9,150 nt of DNA from Humisphaera sp. (GCA_025351525.1 JANXVV010000476.1:1-9150); one strand, 5' to 3'. Shown: positions 1 to 7,066, counted from the stretch's first letter. The notes: generated by a model not told the origin, from the letters alone. Numbers and translations: made by a program.

Positions 1-57
1 CATGGGCGTCTCGCCCATGCTTTTTGGCCGAAGAAATGCATGGGCGAGACGCCCATG
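1..57. repeat. 20-bp inverted repeat forming a large hairpin, REP-like
   Basis: Bases 1-20 are the exact reverse complement of bases 38-57, separated by a 17-base spacer. Each arm is itself nearly palindromic: the core CATGGGCG, 3 bases, CGCCCATG occurs once with TCT and once with AGA in the centre. The element may continue beyond the left edge. It lies about 50 bases past the nuoJ stop codon, so it could end or stabilise the nuoHJ transcript, but no U-tract can be judged within the window. Translated, the unit gives peptides such as HGRDAHAT, a signature I recall from spurious short proteins annotated in planctomycete and verrucomicrobial genomes. A dispersed REP-type intergenic repeat is therefore the best reading. 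Confidence 0.8.
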
Positions 58-105
58 CCACCTTATTCAAAGCACCCAATTCCAAGTCTTTTTACGTTTT
101 AAGAA

Positions 106-699
106 TCAACTCCACCGCTTCGCCTGCCGCGACAATTCCGACGTCGTCAGCGCGGGCGGCGCTTCATGCTTGCGGCCTTTGGCCAGATACGCCGCGCCGA
201 TCATCACGACCAGCAGCAGCACGCTCGACAATTCAAACGGCACCAGATAATCGCCCAGCAACGCCTGCCCCAGCAGGTCGACCGGGTAGCGCGCCCCGGC
301 GGGTTGCGCGTCGGTGCCGAACGTCGGCATCGAATTGTTGATGGCCATCAGCAAGGCGACGAACAACACCGCTGCCACCGACACCGCCACAATCACTTCC
401 ACCAGTTTCGGCTCGAATTTGCTGTAAGGCGATTTACTGGTGAGCATGACACCGAAAATGATCAGGATCAGAGTGCCACCGGCATAGACGACCAATTGAA
501 CCGCCGCCAGAAATTCCGCATCGAGCAGAAAGTACAAACCCGCGACGCCGAGTAGTGTAAAGAGCAGCGCGACCGCCGTGCGGACGATATTGCGCGACAA
601 AACCATCCAAACCGCCGCCGCCGCCGACATGGAAGCGAAGAGGTAGAACAGCACCGCTGTCGTCAGTTCGGTCGAGGTTTGAGCGAGAATCACGGTCAT
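106..699 (-). CDS. nuoJ: NADH-quinone oxidoreductase subunit J (complex I membrane arm)
   Basis: NuoJ is a small integral membrane subunit of proton-pumping NADH:quinone oxidoreductase. It sits next to NuoH, NuoA and NuoK at the junction with the peripheral arm. The 197-aa protein has five predicted membrane segments (about residues 13-34, 40-58, 65-86, 98-119 and 154-173), as expected. The third segment carries the family hallmark around LDAEFLAAVQLVVYAGG (60-75), and the last follows a YLVPFELSS stretch (151-159). The C-terminus is a short charged tail. I chose the ATG at 699 because it lies just before the first helix. The alternative ATG at 732 would add 11 residues (MRLFLQLTTDS) encoded partly by tandem heptamer repeats. 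Neither start has a strong Shine-Dalgarno. It follows nuoH on the same strand by 57 bases and is probably co-transcribed with it. The usual nuoI between H and J is missing, and nuoK does not start within the remaining 105 bases. Confidence 0.93.
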   Translation of the reverse strand: MTVILAQTSTELTTAVLFYLFASMSAAAAVWMVLSRNIVRTAVALLFTLLGVAGLYFLLDAEFLAAVQLVVYAGGTLILIIFGVMLTSKSPYSKFEPKLVEVIVAVSVAAVLFVALLMAINNSMPTFGTDAQPAGARYPVDLLGQALLGDYLVPFELSSVLLLVVMIGAAYLAKGRKHEAPPALTTSELSRQAKRWS

Positions 700-702
700 G
701 GA

Positions 703-756
703 GTCAGTTGTCAGTTGTAAAAACAGTCGCATTCGCTTCTCAGTCCTCAGTCCTCT
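703..756. repeat. Two clusters of tandem heptamers between nuoH and nuoJ
   Basis: On the plus strand GTCAGTT occurs twice in tandem at 703-716, and CAGTCCT occurs twice in tandem at 741-754. Read on the minus strand both clusters are ACTGANN heptamers (ACTGAC/ACTGACA and ACTGAGG/ACTGAG), so they look like variants of one heptanucleotide family. They fill most of the space between the nuoH stop codon and the nuoJ start. They are reminiscent of the short tandem heptamer repeats known from cyanobacterial intergenic regions; that comparison is from memory. Each has only two copies, so function is unknown. Confidence 0.6.
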
Positions 757-2139
757 TCAAGCCACTTCCACCGCTTCATCGATCATCGCCGGGTCCGTCA
801 AACGTTGCTTCAGATTGCGCCCGGTGGCAAACGCATAGATCACCCAGAGCGTCACCACCAAAAATCCGCTCAAGCCAACCAACGTCAGCACAATCTGTGT
901 CACCAGTGAAGCCATCACGCCATGCCAGGTGGTCAGGCTGAAGGGTTGATAATCGCCCCACCACGGTACGCCGTTGCGTTCCGGCACGAGCAGTTGCCAT
1001 AGAGCGGCACCGAGCAACATGACGCACGCCATCGGCAACAGCACTTTGATGCAGGCATACAACACCTGATCGATCCGCGGCCGGGGAAGCGTCCAGCGAA
1101 TCCACATCTGCACGAAAATCAAACCGAGGCATTTGATCGAAAAAATTCCGGCGCCGATGATGTTGATCGTCAACAGCAGGCTGCCGTTGATGTTCGCCGG
1201 GTTTTGCGTGGCCTGATGATAGAGGTAACCAAGGATGCCGAACGGATCCTGCCACCCACCGAGGAACAAACTGGATTGAATCCCCGCGACCATGAACATC
1301 GCCCCGTATTCCGCGAAGAAAAAGAACGACCACCGCAAGCCACTGTATTCCGTATGGAAACCGGCGACCAGTTCCGACTCCGACTCCGGCAGATCGAACG
1401 GTGCCCGCTTGTTGGAAGCGAGACTGGCGATGAAATAGATGAAAAAGGCGAGGAATGTAAACGGGTTTCGGTAGATCAGCCAGGTGTGAATCCCGCCGCC
1501 CTGCAGATGCCCGAGTTCCACCATGTTCAGCGTCCCGGCGGTCATCACCCCGACGATGATCGAGATGCCGAGCGGGATTTCATAGCTGACCATCTGGCAG
1601 GCTTCGCGCATCGCGCCGTACACCGACCATTTATTATTCGAGGACCACCCGGCAAGAATGACGCCCATCACTTCGACGCTGAGGATCGCCAGAATCCAGA
1701 ACACGCCGACGTTTAATCCCGGTGCGGCTACCAGATTAGGCCCGAACGGCAGCGCCAAAAACGCCGCGAACGCCGGGGCGAATGCCAGATACGGGGCCAG
1801 CCGAAAAAGCAGCTTATCCCCCAGCGGCGGAACCAGATCTTCCTTCACCAGCAGCTTCAATCCATCCGCAAGCGATTGAAGAAGCCCGATCGGCCCGACG
1901 CGATTCGGACCCGGACGGGATTGAATGTGCCCGGCGACTTTTCGCTCCCACCAGATGCAGAACATCGCGACGAGCGACACGACGCCCAGGAAAATCGCCG
2001 CCGTCACGAATATCTGCGCCGCCAGCTCCCACGTTTCGGGCTTGCGGCCCATGAACGTCTCGAACAACGTCTGCTGACGTTCGCCCACCGCCAGGGGAAT
2101 GGCGGTGAAGAGGGCGGAATGTGTGATCGACTGGCTCAT
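757..2139 (-). CDS. nuoH: NADH-quinone oxidoreductase subunit H (ND1-like)
   Basis: NuoH/ND1 anchors the peripheral arm of complex I in the membrane and forms much of the quinone-access chamber. The 460-aa protein has the classic blocks in order: ERKVAGHIQSRPGPNRVGP (65-83) and the following LADGLKLLVKED, then YGAMREACQMVSYEIPL (174-190), KRAPFDLPESESELVAGFHT (244-263) with the acidic quinone-site loop, EYSG (264-267), and RPRIDQVLYACIKVLLP (353-369). It is longer than the roughly 325-aa E. coli protein. There is an N-terminal extension of about 40 residues, and about 90 residues follow the last canonical block, including an added hydrophobic segment near 405-437. The reading frame stays open to 2559, but the family homology begins after the ATG at 2139; the upstream 140 codons look non-coding and cross a promoter and a hairpin. 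A GGAG lies 13 bases before the ATG, too far to be strong. It is probably the first gene of a nuoH-nuoJ transcript. Confidence 0.96.
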   Translation of the reverse strand: MSQSITHSALFTAIPLAVGERQQTLFETFMGRKPETWELAAQIFVTAAIFLGVVSLVAMFCIWWERKVAGHIQSRPGPNRVGPIGLLQSLADGLKLLVKEDLVPPLGDKLLFRLAPYLAFAPAFAAFLALPFGPNLVAAPGLNVGVFWILAILSVEVMGVILAGWSSNNKWSVYGAMREACQMVSYEIPLGISIIVGVMTAGTLNMVELGHLQGGGIHTWLIYRNPFTFLAFFIYFIASLASNKRAPFDLPESESELVAGFHTEYSGLRWSFFFFAEYGAMFMVAGIQSSLFLGGWQDPFGILGYLYHQATQNPANINGSLLLTINIIGAGIFSIKCLGLIFVQMWIRWTLPRPRIDQVLYACIKVLLPMACVMLLGAALWQLLVPERNGVPWWGDYQPFSLTTWHGVMASLVTQIVLTLVGLSGFLVVTLWVIYAFATGRNLKQRLTDPAMIDEAVEVA

Positions 2140-2191
2140 ATTTCGATTCAAACTCCAACGCTGTGAAAAATTGCACGAAGCGCGGATGGAG

Positions 2192-2220
2192 TTTGTAGCG
2201 GGGACAAAATGGAGTGTCAA
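2192..2220 (-). promoter_or_regulatory. Sigma70-type promoter for nuoH
   Basis: On the minus strand TTGACA (2220 to 2215) is a perfect -35 match. It is followed by a 17-base spacer (2214 to 2198) and then TACAAA (2197 to 2192), which matches four of six -10 positions. Transcription would begin near 2185, giving a leader of about 45 bases before the nuoH ATG at 2139. Spacing and orientation fit the gene start well. The call is from sequence only, and sigma preferences in planctomycetes are less well known. Confidence 0.6.
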
Positions 2221-2237
2221 GGAAACATGAAGTATCG

Positions 2238-2256
2238 CGCGGTTTGAGAAGCCGCG
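2238..2256. repeat. Small hairpin in the divergent intergenic region
   Basis: CGCGGTTT and AAGCCGCG flank a GAG loop, giving eight base pairs, one of them G-T. It lies just upstream of the -35 box of the nuoH promoter, so it could be an operator-like site or simply part of the repeat-rich spacer. No T-tract follows. Confidence 0.35.
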
Positions 2257-2266
2257 ATGAGCATTA

Positions 2267-2296
2267 TTTAGCCGCCTCGCGAGCGAGACGGCTAAA
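2267..2296. repeat. Palindromic element TTTAGCCG...CGGCTAAA
   Basis: TTTAGCCG (2267-2274) pairs with CGGCTAAA (2289-2296). Inside, CTCG (2276-2279) pairs with CGAG (2284-2287) around a four-base loop, with one mismatch between the two stems. The TTAGCCG-CTCGCGAG composition resembles palindromic repeats I recall from planctomycete intergenic regions. It lies between the divergent nuoH and lipoprotein genes, so a terminator role is unlikely here. A dispersed REP-like repeat is the better reading. Confidence 0.6.
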
Positions 2297-2352
2297 TCAG
2301 AGGGACGGTGGCCTCCATTGCCACCAACGCCACCGCCGAATATCGTGATTCC

Positions 2353-2961
2353 ATGCCTCGTTGCTTTCCGATCTTCATAGTCATCCTCGCCCACGCCGCC
2401 GGTTGCGCCACGATCCGCGTCACCGATCCCCCGCGCACCGCCGATGAGCAATTCCTGCTTTCCACCGCCGCCGCCCGGGCCATCGCGCAGCTCTCCACCG
2501 ACGCCCTTCGCGATCGCAAAGTGTGGGTCGATTCCGCTTTTTTCGGTGCGCCGGAACAAGCCTTCGTCGTCGGTGAACTGCGGGCGAAACTATTGCTCGG
2601 CGGCGTGCGTCTCATGCCCGACCGCAAGGACGCCCAGATCGTCATCGAACTTCGCAGCGGTGGCGTGGGCATCAACCGCACTGAATATCTGCTCGGCCTC
2701 CCGTCGATCCCCATCCCCGGCATCAACTCCGGCAGCGGGTCCGTTTCGACCGCCGTGCCGTTCATTACTCCCGAGTTGGCGATCCTGAAAAACACGAAGC
2801 AGCGCGGTTTCGCCGCCGTCGCGTATGTGGCGTACTGGGCGGATACCGGCGAGGTCGTCACCAGTTCCGGCCCCTTCATTGGCCGCACCATTCGCGATGA
2901 TTCGTGGTTCTTTGGCGTGGGGCCGAGGACGGTGGGGAATGTTCCACCGACGGAACGGTAA
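2353..2961 (+). CDS. Probable lipoprotein, DUF6655-like planctomycete family
   Basis: This 202-aa protein starts with a lipoprotein-type signal: MPRC, a hydrophobic run (5-15) and an AAGC lipobox with Cys18. The -3 residue is Ala rather than the usual Leu, so lipidation is probable but not certain. The mature protein begins with a TIRVTD stretch and has TADEQFLLSTAAARAIAQL, a KVWVDSAFF strand, a DAQIVIELRSGG block, a GLPSIPIPG loop, and near the end ADTGEVVTSSGPFIGRT. This block order is what I recall for DUF6655-type planctomycete lipoproteins; the family name is from memory. Function is unknown. It may be an envelope protein with alternating strand and helix blocks, like GNA1162- or LptE-type lipoproteins, but that is only a fold impression. 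An upstream in-frame ATG at 2308 would put 15 extra residues before the signal and is less likely. A hairpin follows its stop codon. Confidence 0.8.
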   Translation: MPRCFPIFIVILAHAAGCATIRVTDPPRTADEQFLLSTAAARAIAQLSTDALRDRKVWVDSAFFGAPEQAFVVGELRAKLLLGGVRLMPDRKDAQIVIELRSGGVGINRTEYLLGLPSIPIPGINSGSGSVSTAVPFITPELAILKNTKQRGFAAVAYVAYWADTGEVVTSSGPFIGRTIRDDSWFFGVGPRTVGNVPPTER

Positions 2962-2980
2962 CATCGCACACTCATCGAAT

Positions 2981-3007
2981 CCCATGGAACAAGTTCCATG
3001 GGCTTTT
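2981..3007 (+). terminator. Probable intrinsic terminator after the lipoprotein gene
   Basis: CCCATGGAAC (2981-2990) and GTTCCATGGG (2993-3002) are perfect inverted repeats, giving in practice a nine-base-pair stem with a CAAG loop. CTTTT follows on the plus strand. It starts 20 bases after the stop codon at 2961 and so fits a terminator that separates this gene from the asmA-like gene at 3097. The T-tract is short, so efficiency may be modest. Confidence 0.55.
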
Positions 3008-3096
3008 CAACGCGATTGTATTTTCCATCGATTAGTAAATAAGTTTCATCCGCTTTGCCTCTTGCCCGCTCTTAAACGATCTGACACAGTGCCGCC

Positions 3097-6000
3097 ATGC
3101 GCCGTTGGTTCCTCCGCATTTCCATCACCCTGTTGATCCTCATCGTCCTTGCGATCATCGCGGTGCAGATCGTGCTCTCCACCAGTCTTCCCCGCAATCT
3201 GGTGCTGGGTGAAGTTCAGCGCACGCTCGGCCTGCAAATCGGGGCTGAATCGCTCGGCACCGGATGGTGGGGACATACTTCGCTGCACGGCGTCACGCTC
3301 TCATTGCCGTTGGCGGGGGAATCTTTTCTGAAGGTCAAAGCGCTGAACGTCAACCACACGATCCTACCGGCGATTCTGTTCGGCAGGCCGGTGAAGTTGC
3401 AGTCGATCGAATTTGATTCACCCCATCTGATGGTGCGGCAGGAATCCGGCGGGCAATGGAATCTGGCGCAGGTGATCGATCTGCTTCGCCGCGCCGGCGG
3501 TGGGCAGCAGGCGGCGGAGACGGCGGACGCAAAAAAAACCGACCGCGCGGAGATCCCGCAAATCGCCGTGCGCTCGGGGACCATTCACATCGTCGATCGC
3601 GCCGGTCAGACCTCGACGCTCCAACCGCTCAATCTGGTGGGCACACCGCAGGGCACGTTGGTCTGGCGATACGAGGCAACCGTCGGCCCCGTCGATCAAC
3701 CGCAGATGCACCTGATCGGCAAGGTGGCGCCGGGCGGGGATTGGCAGCATGAGGTGATCGTCGCACTGGCCGATGTCGAACCTTCGCTGCGGCCCTGGCT
3801 GGTGAATCTTCCGGCCGGTGCTCGCAGCTTTATTCAAACTGCAAATCTGACCGGCCAATGGCGCGGCGAAGTCAACGGCGGTGCCGTCAACGGGCAACTT
3901 CAACTCATGCCTTTTCGCAGCGGCGCCACCACTGCCAAGGGTACTTTAAACATCGGATACAAAGCCGGCGGGTTGACGATTCGCCCAAGTTCCCTCGTGC
4001 TGGCGGGCGTGCCGAAATCACCTTCGGAAATCGCGATTAAATCCGGGGCGATTATCGTGGAAGGCTCGGCGGTGCGGGGCGAAAATCTTATCGTCAACGT
4101 CGCCGCCGGGGATGTGTTGATGGCCGGGCGGTATGACTGGGGCGATCAATCCGGCGACCTGACCGCCGTGTGGCACAACCTGATTGCCCCGGCGGATTTC
4201 GCCCAGAATGGCTCGTTGACCGCCCGCGCCCGCAATAGTTTCCCCGGCATTCGACGCATCGAGGCGGCGGTCATCAGCCGTGCGATCTCACCGGAATATC
4301 AGTGGGACACCGCCGTGAAAATCAACGGCACCGGTACCTCTTTCGCAGCCATTCACTGGGACATCATCGCCGAGAAACTGCAACTCACCCAGGCGAAATT
4401 CACCGCAAACCTCGACGGTTTGACCGCTAAATTCGAACAGTCTCCGACTGAACTCATGCTCGCTCAATTGACGGTTCCGCAAGGCACGCTTGCTCCAGGT
4501 CGCCCGCGCGGTTCACTCGGCGGGCAGGGCTACTACCATTTTCCGGACCCGCACAGTTCCAAGGGCGGCGACTGGTGGTTTCTTCTCAACGGCGCGGATT
4601 GGCGATTGGCGGAATCGATCGCCACCAAAACGCAGTTCTCCCTCGATATTTCCGGCGATCTCAACGCGCCGCTGAAGCAGGATTGGGCTCGCATCAAGGA
4701 TTTTTACGCACGCACCAGCACTGGGGTGCAGGTCTCCGCAACCGGCAGCATTTCCTATCTCGCGGCAGGCCGCCCCGCCGAGCTTTGGCTGTACACGTGG
4801 TATCCGCCGTTCACGCTGAATGCCTATGACGCCGGCGTGGCGCTGCAGGGTGGTGAGTTCCGAAGCGCGCTGCATCTGCACGGCGGTGCATGGCCCTTGC
4901 GGTTGGATCTCGACGGCGATCTTGAAGGCCGTGAAGTGCTGCTGCGCGGTCGCCGCGTCGGGGATGTCGCATTGATTCTGAAGGGCACCGCCGACTCACC
5001 ACCCAAAGGTGATCCGCTCGATTATGTCGTCAAACTGAACACGGAAAAGCTGCATATCTTCGATGGCTTCTGGAACATCCGCGCCGATTACCATCACGCC
5101 AATCGCCTGGCCCGGATGCAGATTGACCTGCAAAGTCTTTCGCTCGCGCAGCTCGACAATTTCATCACCTCTCCGCCGCGATTGAAGGGAAGCGTCTCCG
5201 GCAGTTGGACGATTCAGGCGCCGCAATTTCATTTCGATCAACTGAAGATCGATTCGGATGTTCCGTGGAAAATCACTGGTTTTACAGCCGGTCCGGTCTC
5301 GGCGGATGACATCACCGGTGAGATTCACGCCGATGGCGGCGCGGTCAGCATCGACCACGTCATCGCCCGCAAAACCGCCGGCGGGCAGATCGACGCTTCA
5401 TCAAAATTCCGCTTGAAAAATCCTTCCAAAATGCAGTTGACCGCATCGGCGACGGCTTGGCCCGTGGAGCTGCCCGGCGTGTCGATGCTGGTCTACGGGC
5501 AGACCGTTCAACCGATCGAAGCCGATGTCCGCGCAAACGTATATCGCGGTGGTTTTAAGCTGGATGTTTACCCTGCGGTAAAAGGCGCGGATGCGGGGGT
5601 GATCCGCACGGAGGGCAATATCAGTGGCCGGGCGATTTCACTGAGCAAAATCGACGGTCAAACGCTCGACGGTAAAATCTCCGGCGACGCGGGCTATGAT
5701 TTCGACGACCCGCTCAAAGCCCGCGCCAGCCTGCAATGGCAGCAAATCGACGGCGGCAAACTGGTCGCGATGTTCCCAGGGGCCGAGGGTATCACCGGCC
5801 GATTCGAAGGCTCGCTGGAACTCGGCCCCTCCACCATTCCCAGGCCCCTCGGCCCACTGCAACTGGAACTGACCGTGTCCAGCCCAAACGGAAAATGGCG
5901 GGCATTGAGCCTGAAATCCGCCGACCTGACCGCGTACTACGATCGCCCAAAAATCAAAAACGAAGAGCGATTCGTCCTCGACAATTCCTATCTCACCATC

Positions 6001-6696
6001 GCGGGCGGTGACATTCGGGTTTTTGCCCGAGCCAGCAAACACCCGCTGAACGGTGAAAGCGGCCCGGGCACCGAGTGGTCTTTAAACGTCGACCTCGATG
6101 GCCGAGACATCGACCTGAATCAACTCGTCCACGTCAACGGCTCCGATGCGCCCGACACCCCCGGACGGATCGAAACGAAATTCACGCTTCTCGGCAATCC
6201 GGCGGATCGCAGCAAATGGGTCGGGCAGGGTTCCGTGAAGTTGACGGACACCGACTTGGCCGACAACGCCGTCATCGGAACGCTCTACCAACTCATGTCC
6301 GTCAAGATCGGCCCGAAAATTCCCTCGGGACGCGGAAGCACTGAATTCCGCATGGAAAACGGCAATCTCGACATCACCCGCTTCTACTATTTCAATCGCG
6401 GAATCGAAGCGCGCGGTACCGGGCGGGTCACCGATATCTGGCGACTGGGCGATGCCCAGTTAAGCGGATTCGTCATCGGTTCAATCCGACCCCTGAAAGA
6501 TCTGAAGCTGCCCTTCGCGGCAGACCTCGATCAGATTTTGACCGCTTTCCAAAGCGGCGCGACAACCGTAAGCGTCGCCGGAACTGTGCAGAAACCCAAG
6601 GCAAATATCGCACTGTTCAGCGATATCACCCAGGGACTTCGCACGTTCATCCTCGGCGATGTAAACGCCGAAACGCGATCGACCGCCGGGCAATGA
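3097..6696 (+). CDS. Large AsmA-like inner-membrane-anchored envelope protein
   Basis: This 1199-aa protein has a short basic N-terminus (MRRWFLR) and one membrane helix at about residues 8-27, followed by a very long periplasmic part made mostly of alternating short beta-strands and little predicted helix. After the helix comes the AsmA-type opening: a segment with QRTLGLQIGAESLGTGWWG, then VKALNVNHTILPAILFGRPV, LQSIEFDSPHLMVRQE and a QWNLAQVIDLLRR stretch. The last 150 residues hold a conserved-looking block (LADNAVIGTLYQLMSVKIG, an FRMENGNLDITRFYYFNRG stretch, and GVQ-like LSGFVIGSIRPLKDLKLPF) of the type found near the C-terminus of AsmA/DUF3971-like proteins. AsmA-clade proteins (TamB, YhdP, YdbH, AsmA) are thought to bridge the periplasm and move phospholipids to the outer membrane. 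A similar role is inferred. No partner gene such as tamA is adjacent. No clear Shine-Dalgarno precedes the ATG, which is set by the membrane helix. Confidence 0.85.
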   Translation: MRRWFLRISITLLILIVLAIIAVQIVLSTSLPRNLVLGEVQRTLGLQIGAESLGTGWWGHTSLHGVTLSLPLAGESFLKVKALNVNHTILPAILFGRPVKLQSIEFDSPHLMVRQESGGQWNLAQVIDLLRRAGGGQQAAETADAKKTDRAEIPQIAVRSGTIHIVDRAGQTSTLQPLNLVGTPQGTLVWRYEATVGPVDQPQMHLIGKVAPGGDWQHEVIVALADVEPSLRPWLVNLPAGARSFIQTANLTGQWRGEVNGGAVNGQLQLMPFRSGATTAKGTLNIGYKAGGLTIRPSSLVLAGVPKSPSEIAIKSGAIIVEGSAVRGENLIVNVAAGDVLMAGRYDWGDQSGDLTAVWHNLIAPADFAQNGSLTARARNSFPGIRRIEAAVISRAISPEYQWDTAVKINGTGTSFAAIHWDIIAEKLQLTQAKFTANLDGLTAKFEQSPTELMLAQLTVPQGTLAPGRPRGSLGGQGYYHFPDPHSSKGGDWWFLLNGADWRLAESIATKTQFSLDISGDLNAPLKQDWARIKDFYARTSTGVQVSATGSISYLAAGRPAELWLYTWYPPFTLNAYDAGVALQGGEFRSALHLHGGAWPLRLDLDGDLEGREVLLRGRRVGDVALILKGTADSPPKGDPLDYVVKLNTEKLHIFDGFWNIRADYHHANRLARMQIDLQSLSLAQLDNFITSPPRLKGSVSGSWTIQAPQFHFDQLKIDSDVPWKITGFTAGPVSADDITGEIHADGGAVSIDHVIARKTAGGQIDASSKFRLKNPSKMQLTASATAWPVELPGVSMLVYGQTVQPIEADVRANVYRGGFKLDVYPAVKGADAGVIRTEGNISGRAISLSKIDGQTLDGKISGDAGYDFDDPLKARASLQWQQIDGGKLVAMFPGAEGITGRFEGSLELGPSTIPRPLGPLQLELTVSSPNGKWRALSLKSADLTAYYDRPKIKNEERFVLDNSYLTIAGGDIRVFARASKHPLNGESGPGTEWSLNVDLDGRDIDLNQLVHVNGSDAPDTPGRIETKFTLLGNPADRSKWVGQGSVKLTDTDLADNAVIGTLYQLMSVKIGPKIPSGRGSTEFRMENGNLDITRFYYFNRGIEARGTGRVTDIWRLGDAQLSGFVIGSIRPLKDLKLPFAADLDQILTAFQSGATTVSVAGTVQKPKANIALFSDITQGLRTFILGDVNAETRSTAGQ

Positions 6697-7066
6697 AGGA
6701 TGTAAAGCCGATCCAAGAGCCTGTTTAGGAAAAACGCTGGATTCGCCCGGTCAATGCGCCTGCGGTAAAGGACTCTCTATTCAACGAAACGCTCGAACGA
6801 TTGAAATCACGCCGGGATCGGAGCCGTAGGCGACGACCCGGATTCCGCGAAAAACAGATCCCCGCGAAATCCGGGTCGTCGTCCAAGGCTCCGATCCCGG
6901 CGTCTTCGAAAAGAGGCGCCTCAGGTTAAACTCTCGAATGTCGCTACGTTCGATCCAGTGCCTCCGCTATGTTCTTAAACATGCTCTACGACTTCTAACT
7001 TTTCTAACTTCAATTGAGGTTGCCTTGGCAAACCATCGAGCTGATTCAATCGTCGTCCGTTTCAAA
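6697..7066. other. Intergenic region with a long inverted repeat
   Basis: No credible gene lies in these 370 bases. Its main content is the long imperfect palindrome at 6810-6902. The part before it (6697-6809) shows neither a coding signal nor a convincing terminator. The part after it (6903-7066) is somewhat AT-rich and should contain the promoter of the downstream lipoprotein gene, but I saw no pair of boxes good enough to call. An open frame from 6938 continues into the lipoprotein gene, but its first 43 codons do not look like protein. Confidence 0.6.
6810..6902. repeat. 93-base inverted repeat with two diverged 41-base arms
   Basis: The left arm (6810-6850) matches the reverse complement of the right arm (6862-6902) at about 36 of 41 positions. 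The outer 16 bases (CGCCGGGATCGGAGCC) match exactly, as does an inner CGACGACCCGGATT block; the two are separated by three scattered mismatches. The spacer is about 11 A-rich bases. As RNA it would fold into one very long GC-rich hairpin on either strand. No T-tract follows it, so it is not a classic terminator. Two copies of a dispersed repeat in opposite orientation, or a small MITE-like element, are the likeliest readings. It begins 114 bases after the asmA-like stop codon. Confidence 0.85.

Noticed and set aside
1..57. CRISPR-like repeat pair
   Set aside because: There are only two copies, in inverted rather than direct orientation, and no further units follow.
24..341. Short plus-strand frame starting with a MHGRDAHAT-type peptide
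   Set aside because: It reads through the palindromic repeat and then antisense to nuoJ, a known way that spurious proteins are annotated.
2244..2270. Possible TTGAGA/TATTTA promoter for the 2353 lipoprotein gene
   Set aside because: The spacing is only 15 bases and the -10 match is poor.
2140..2559. N-terminal extension of nuoH by 140 codons in the same open frame
   Set aside because: The extension lacks complex I homology and crosses a sigma70-type promoter, a palindrome and the start of the divergent lipoprotein gene.
2292..2999. 235-codon minus-strand open frame over the lipoprotein gene
   Set aside because: It is antisense to a protein with a clear signal peptide and family pattern, and its translation is Ser/Arg-rich without structure.
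6938..7066. Earlier ATG for the DUF1259 lipoprotein
   Set aside because: It would bury the lipoprotein signal 43 residues inside the protein. The ATG at 7067 gives a standard signal peptide.
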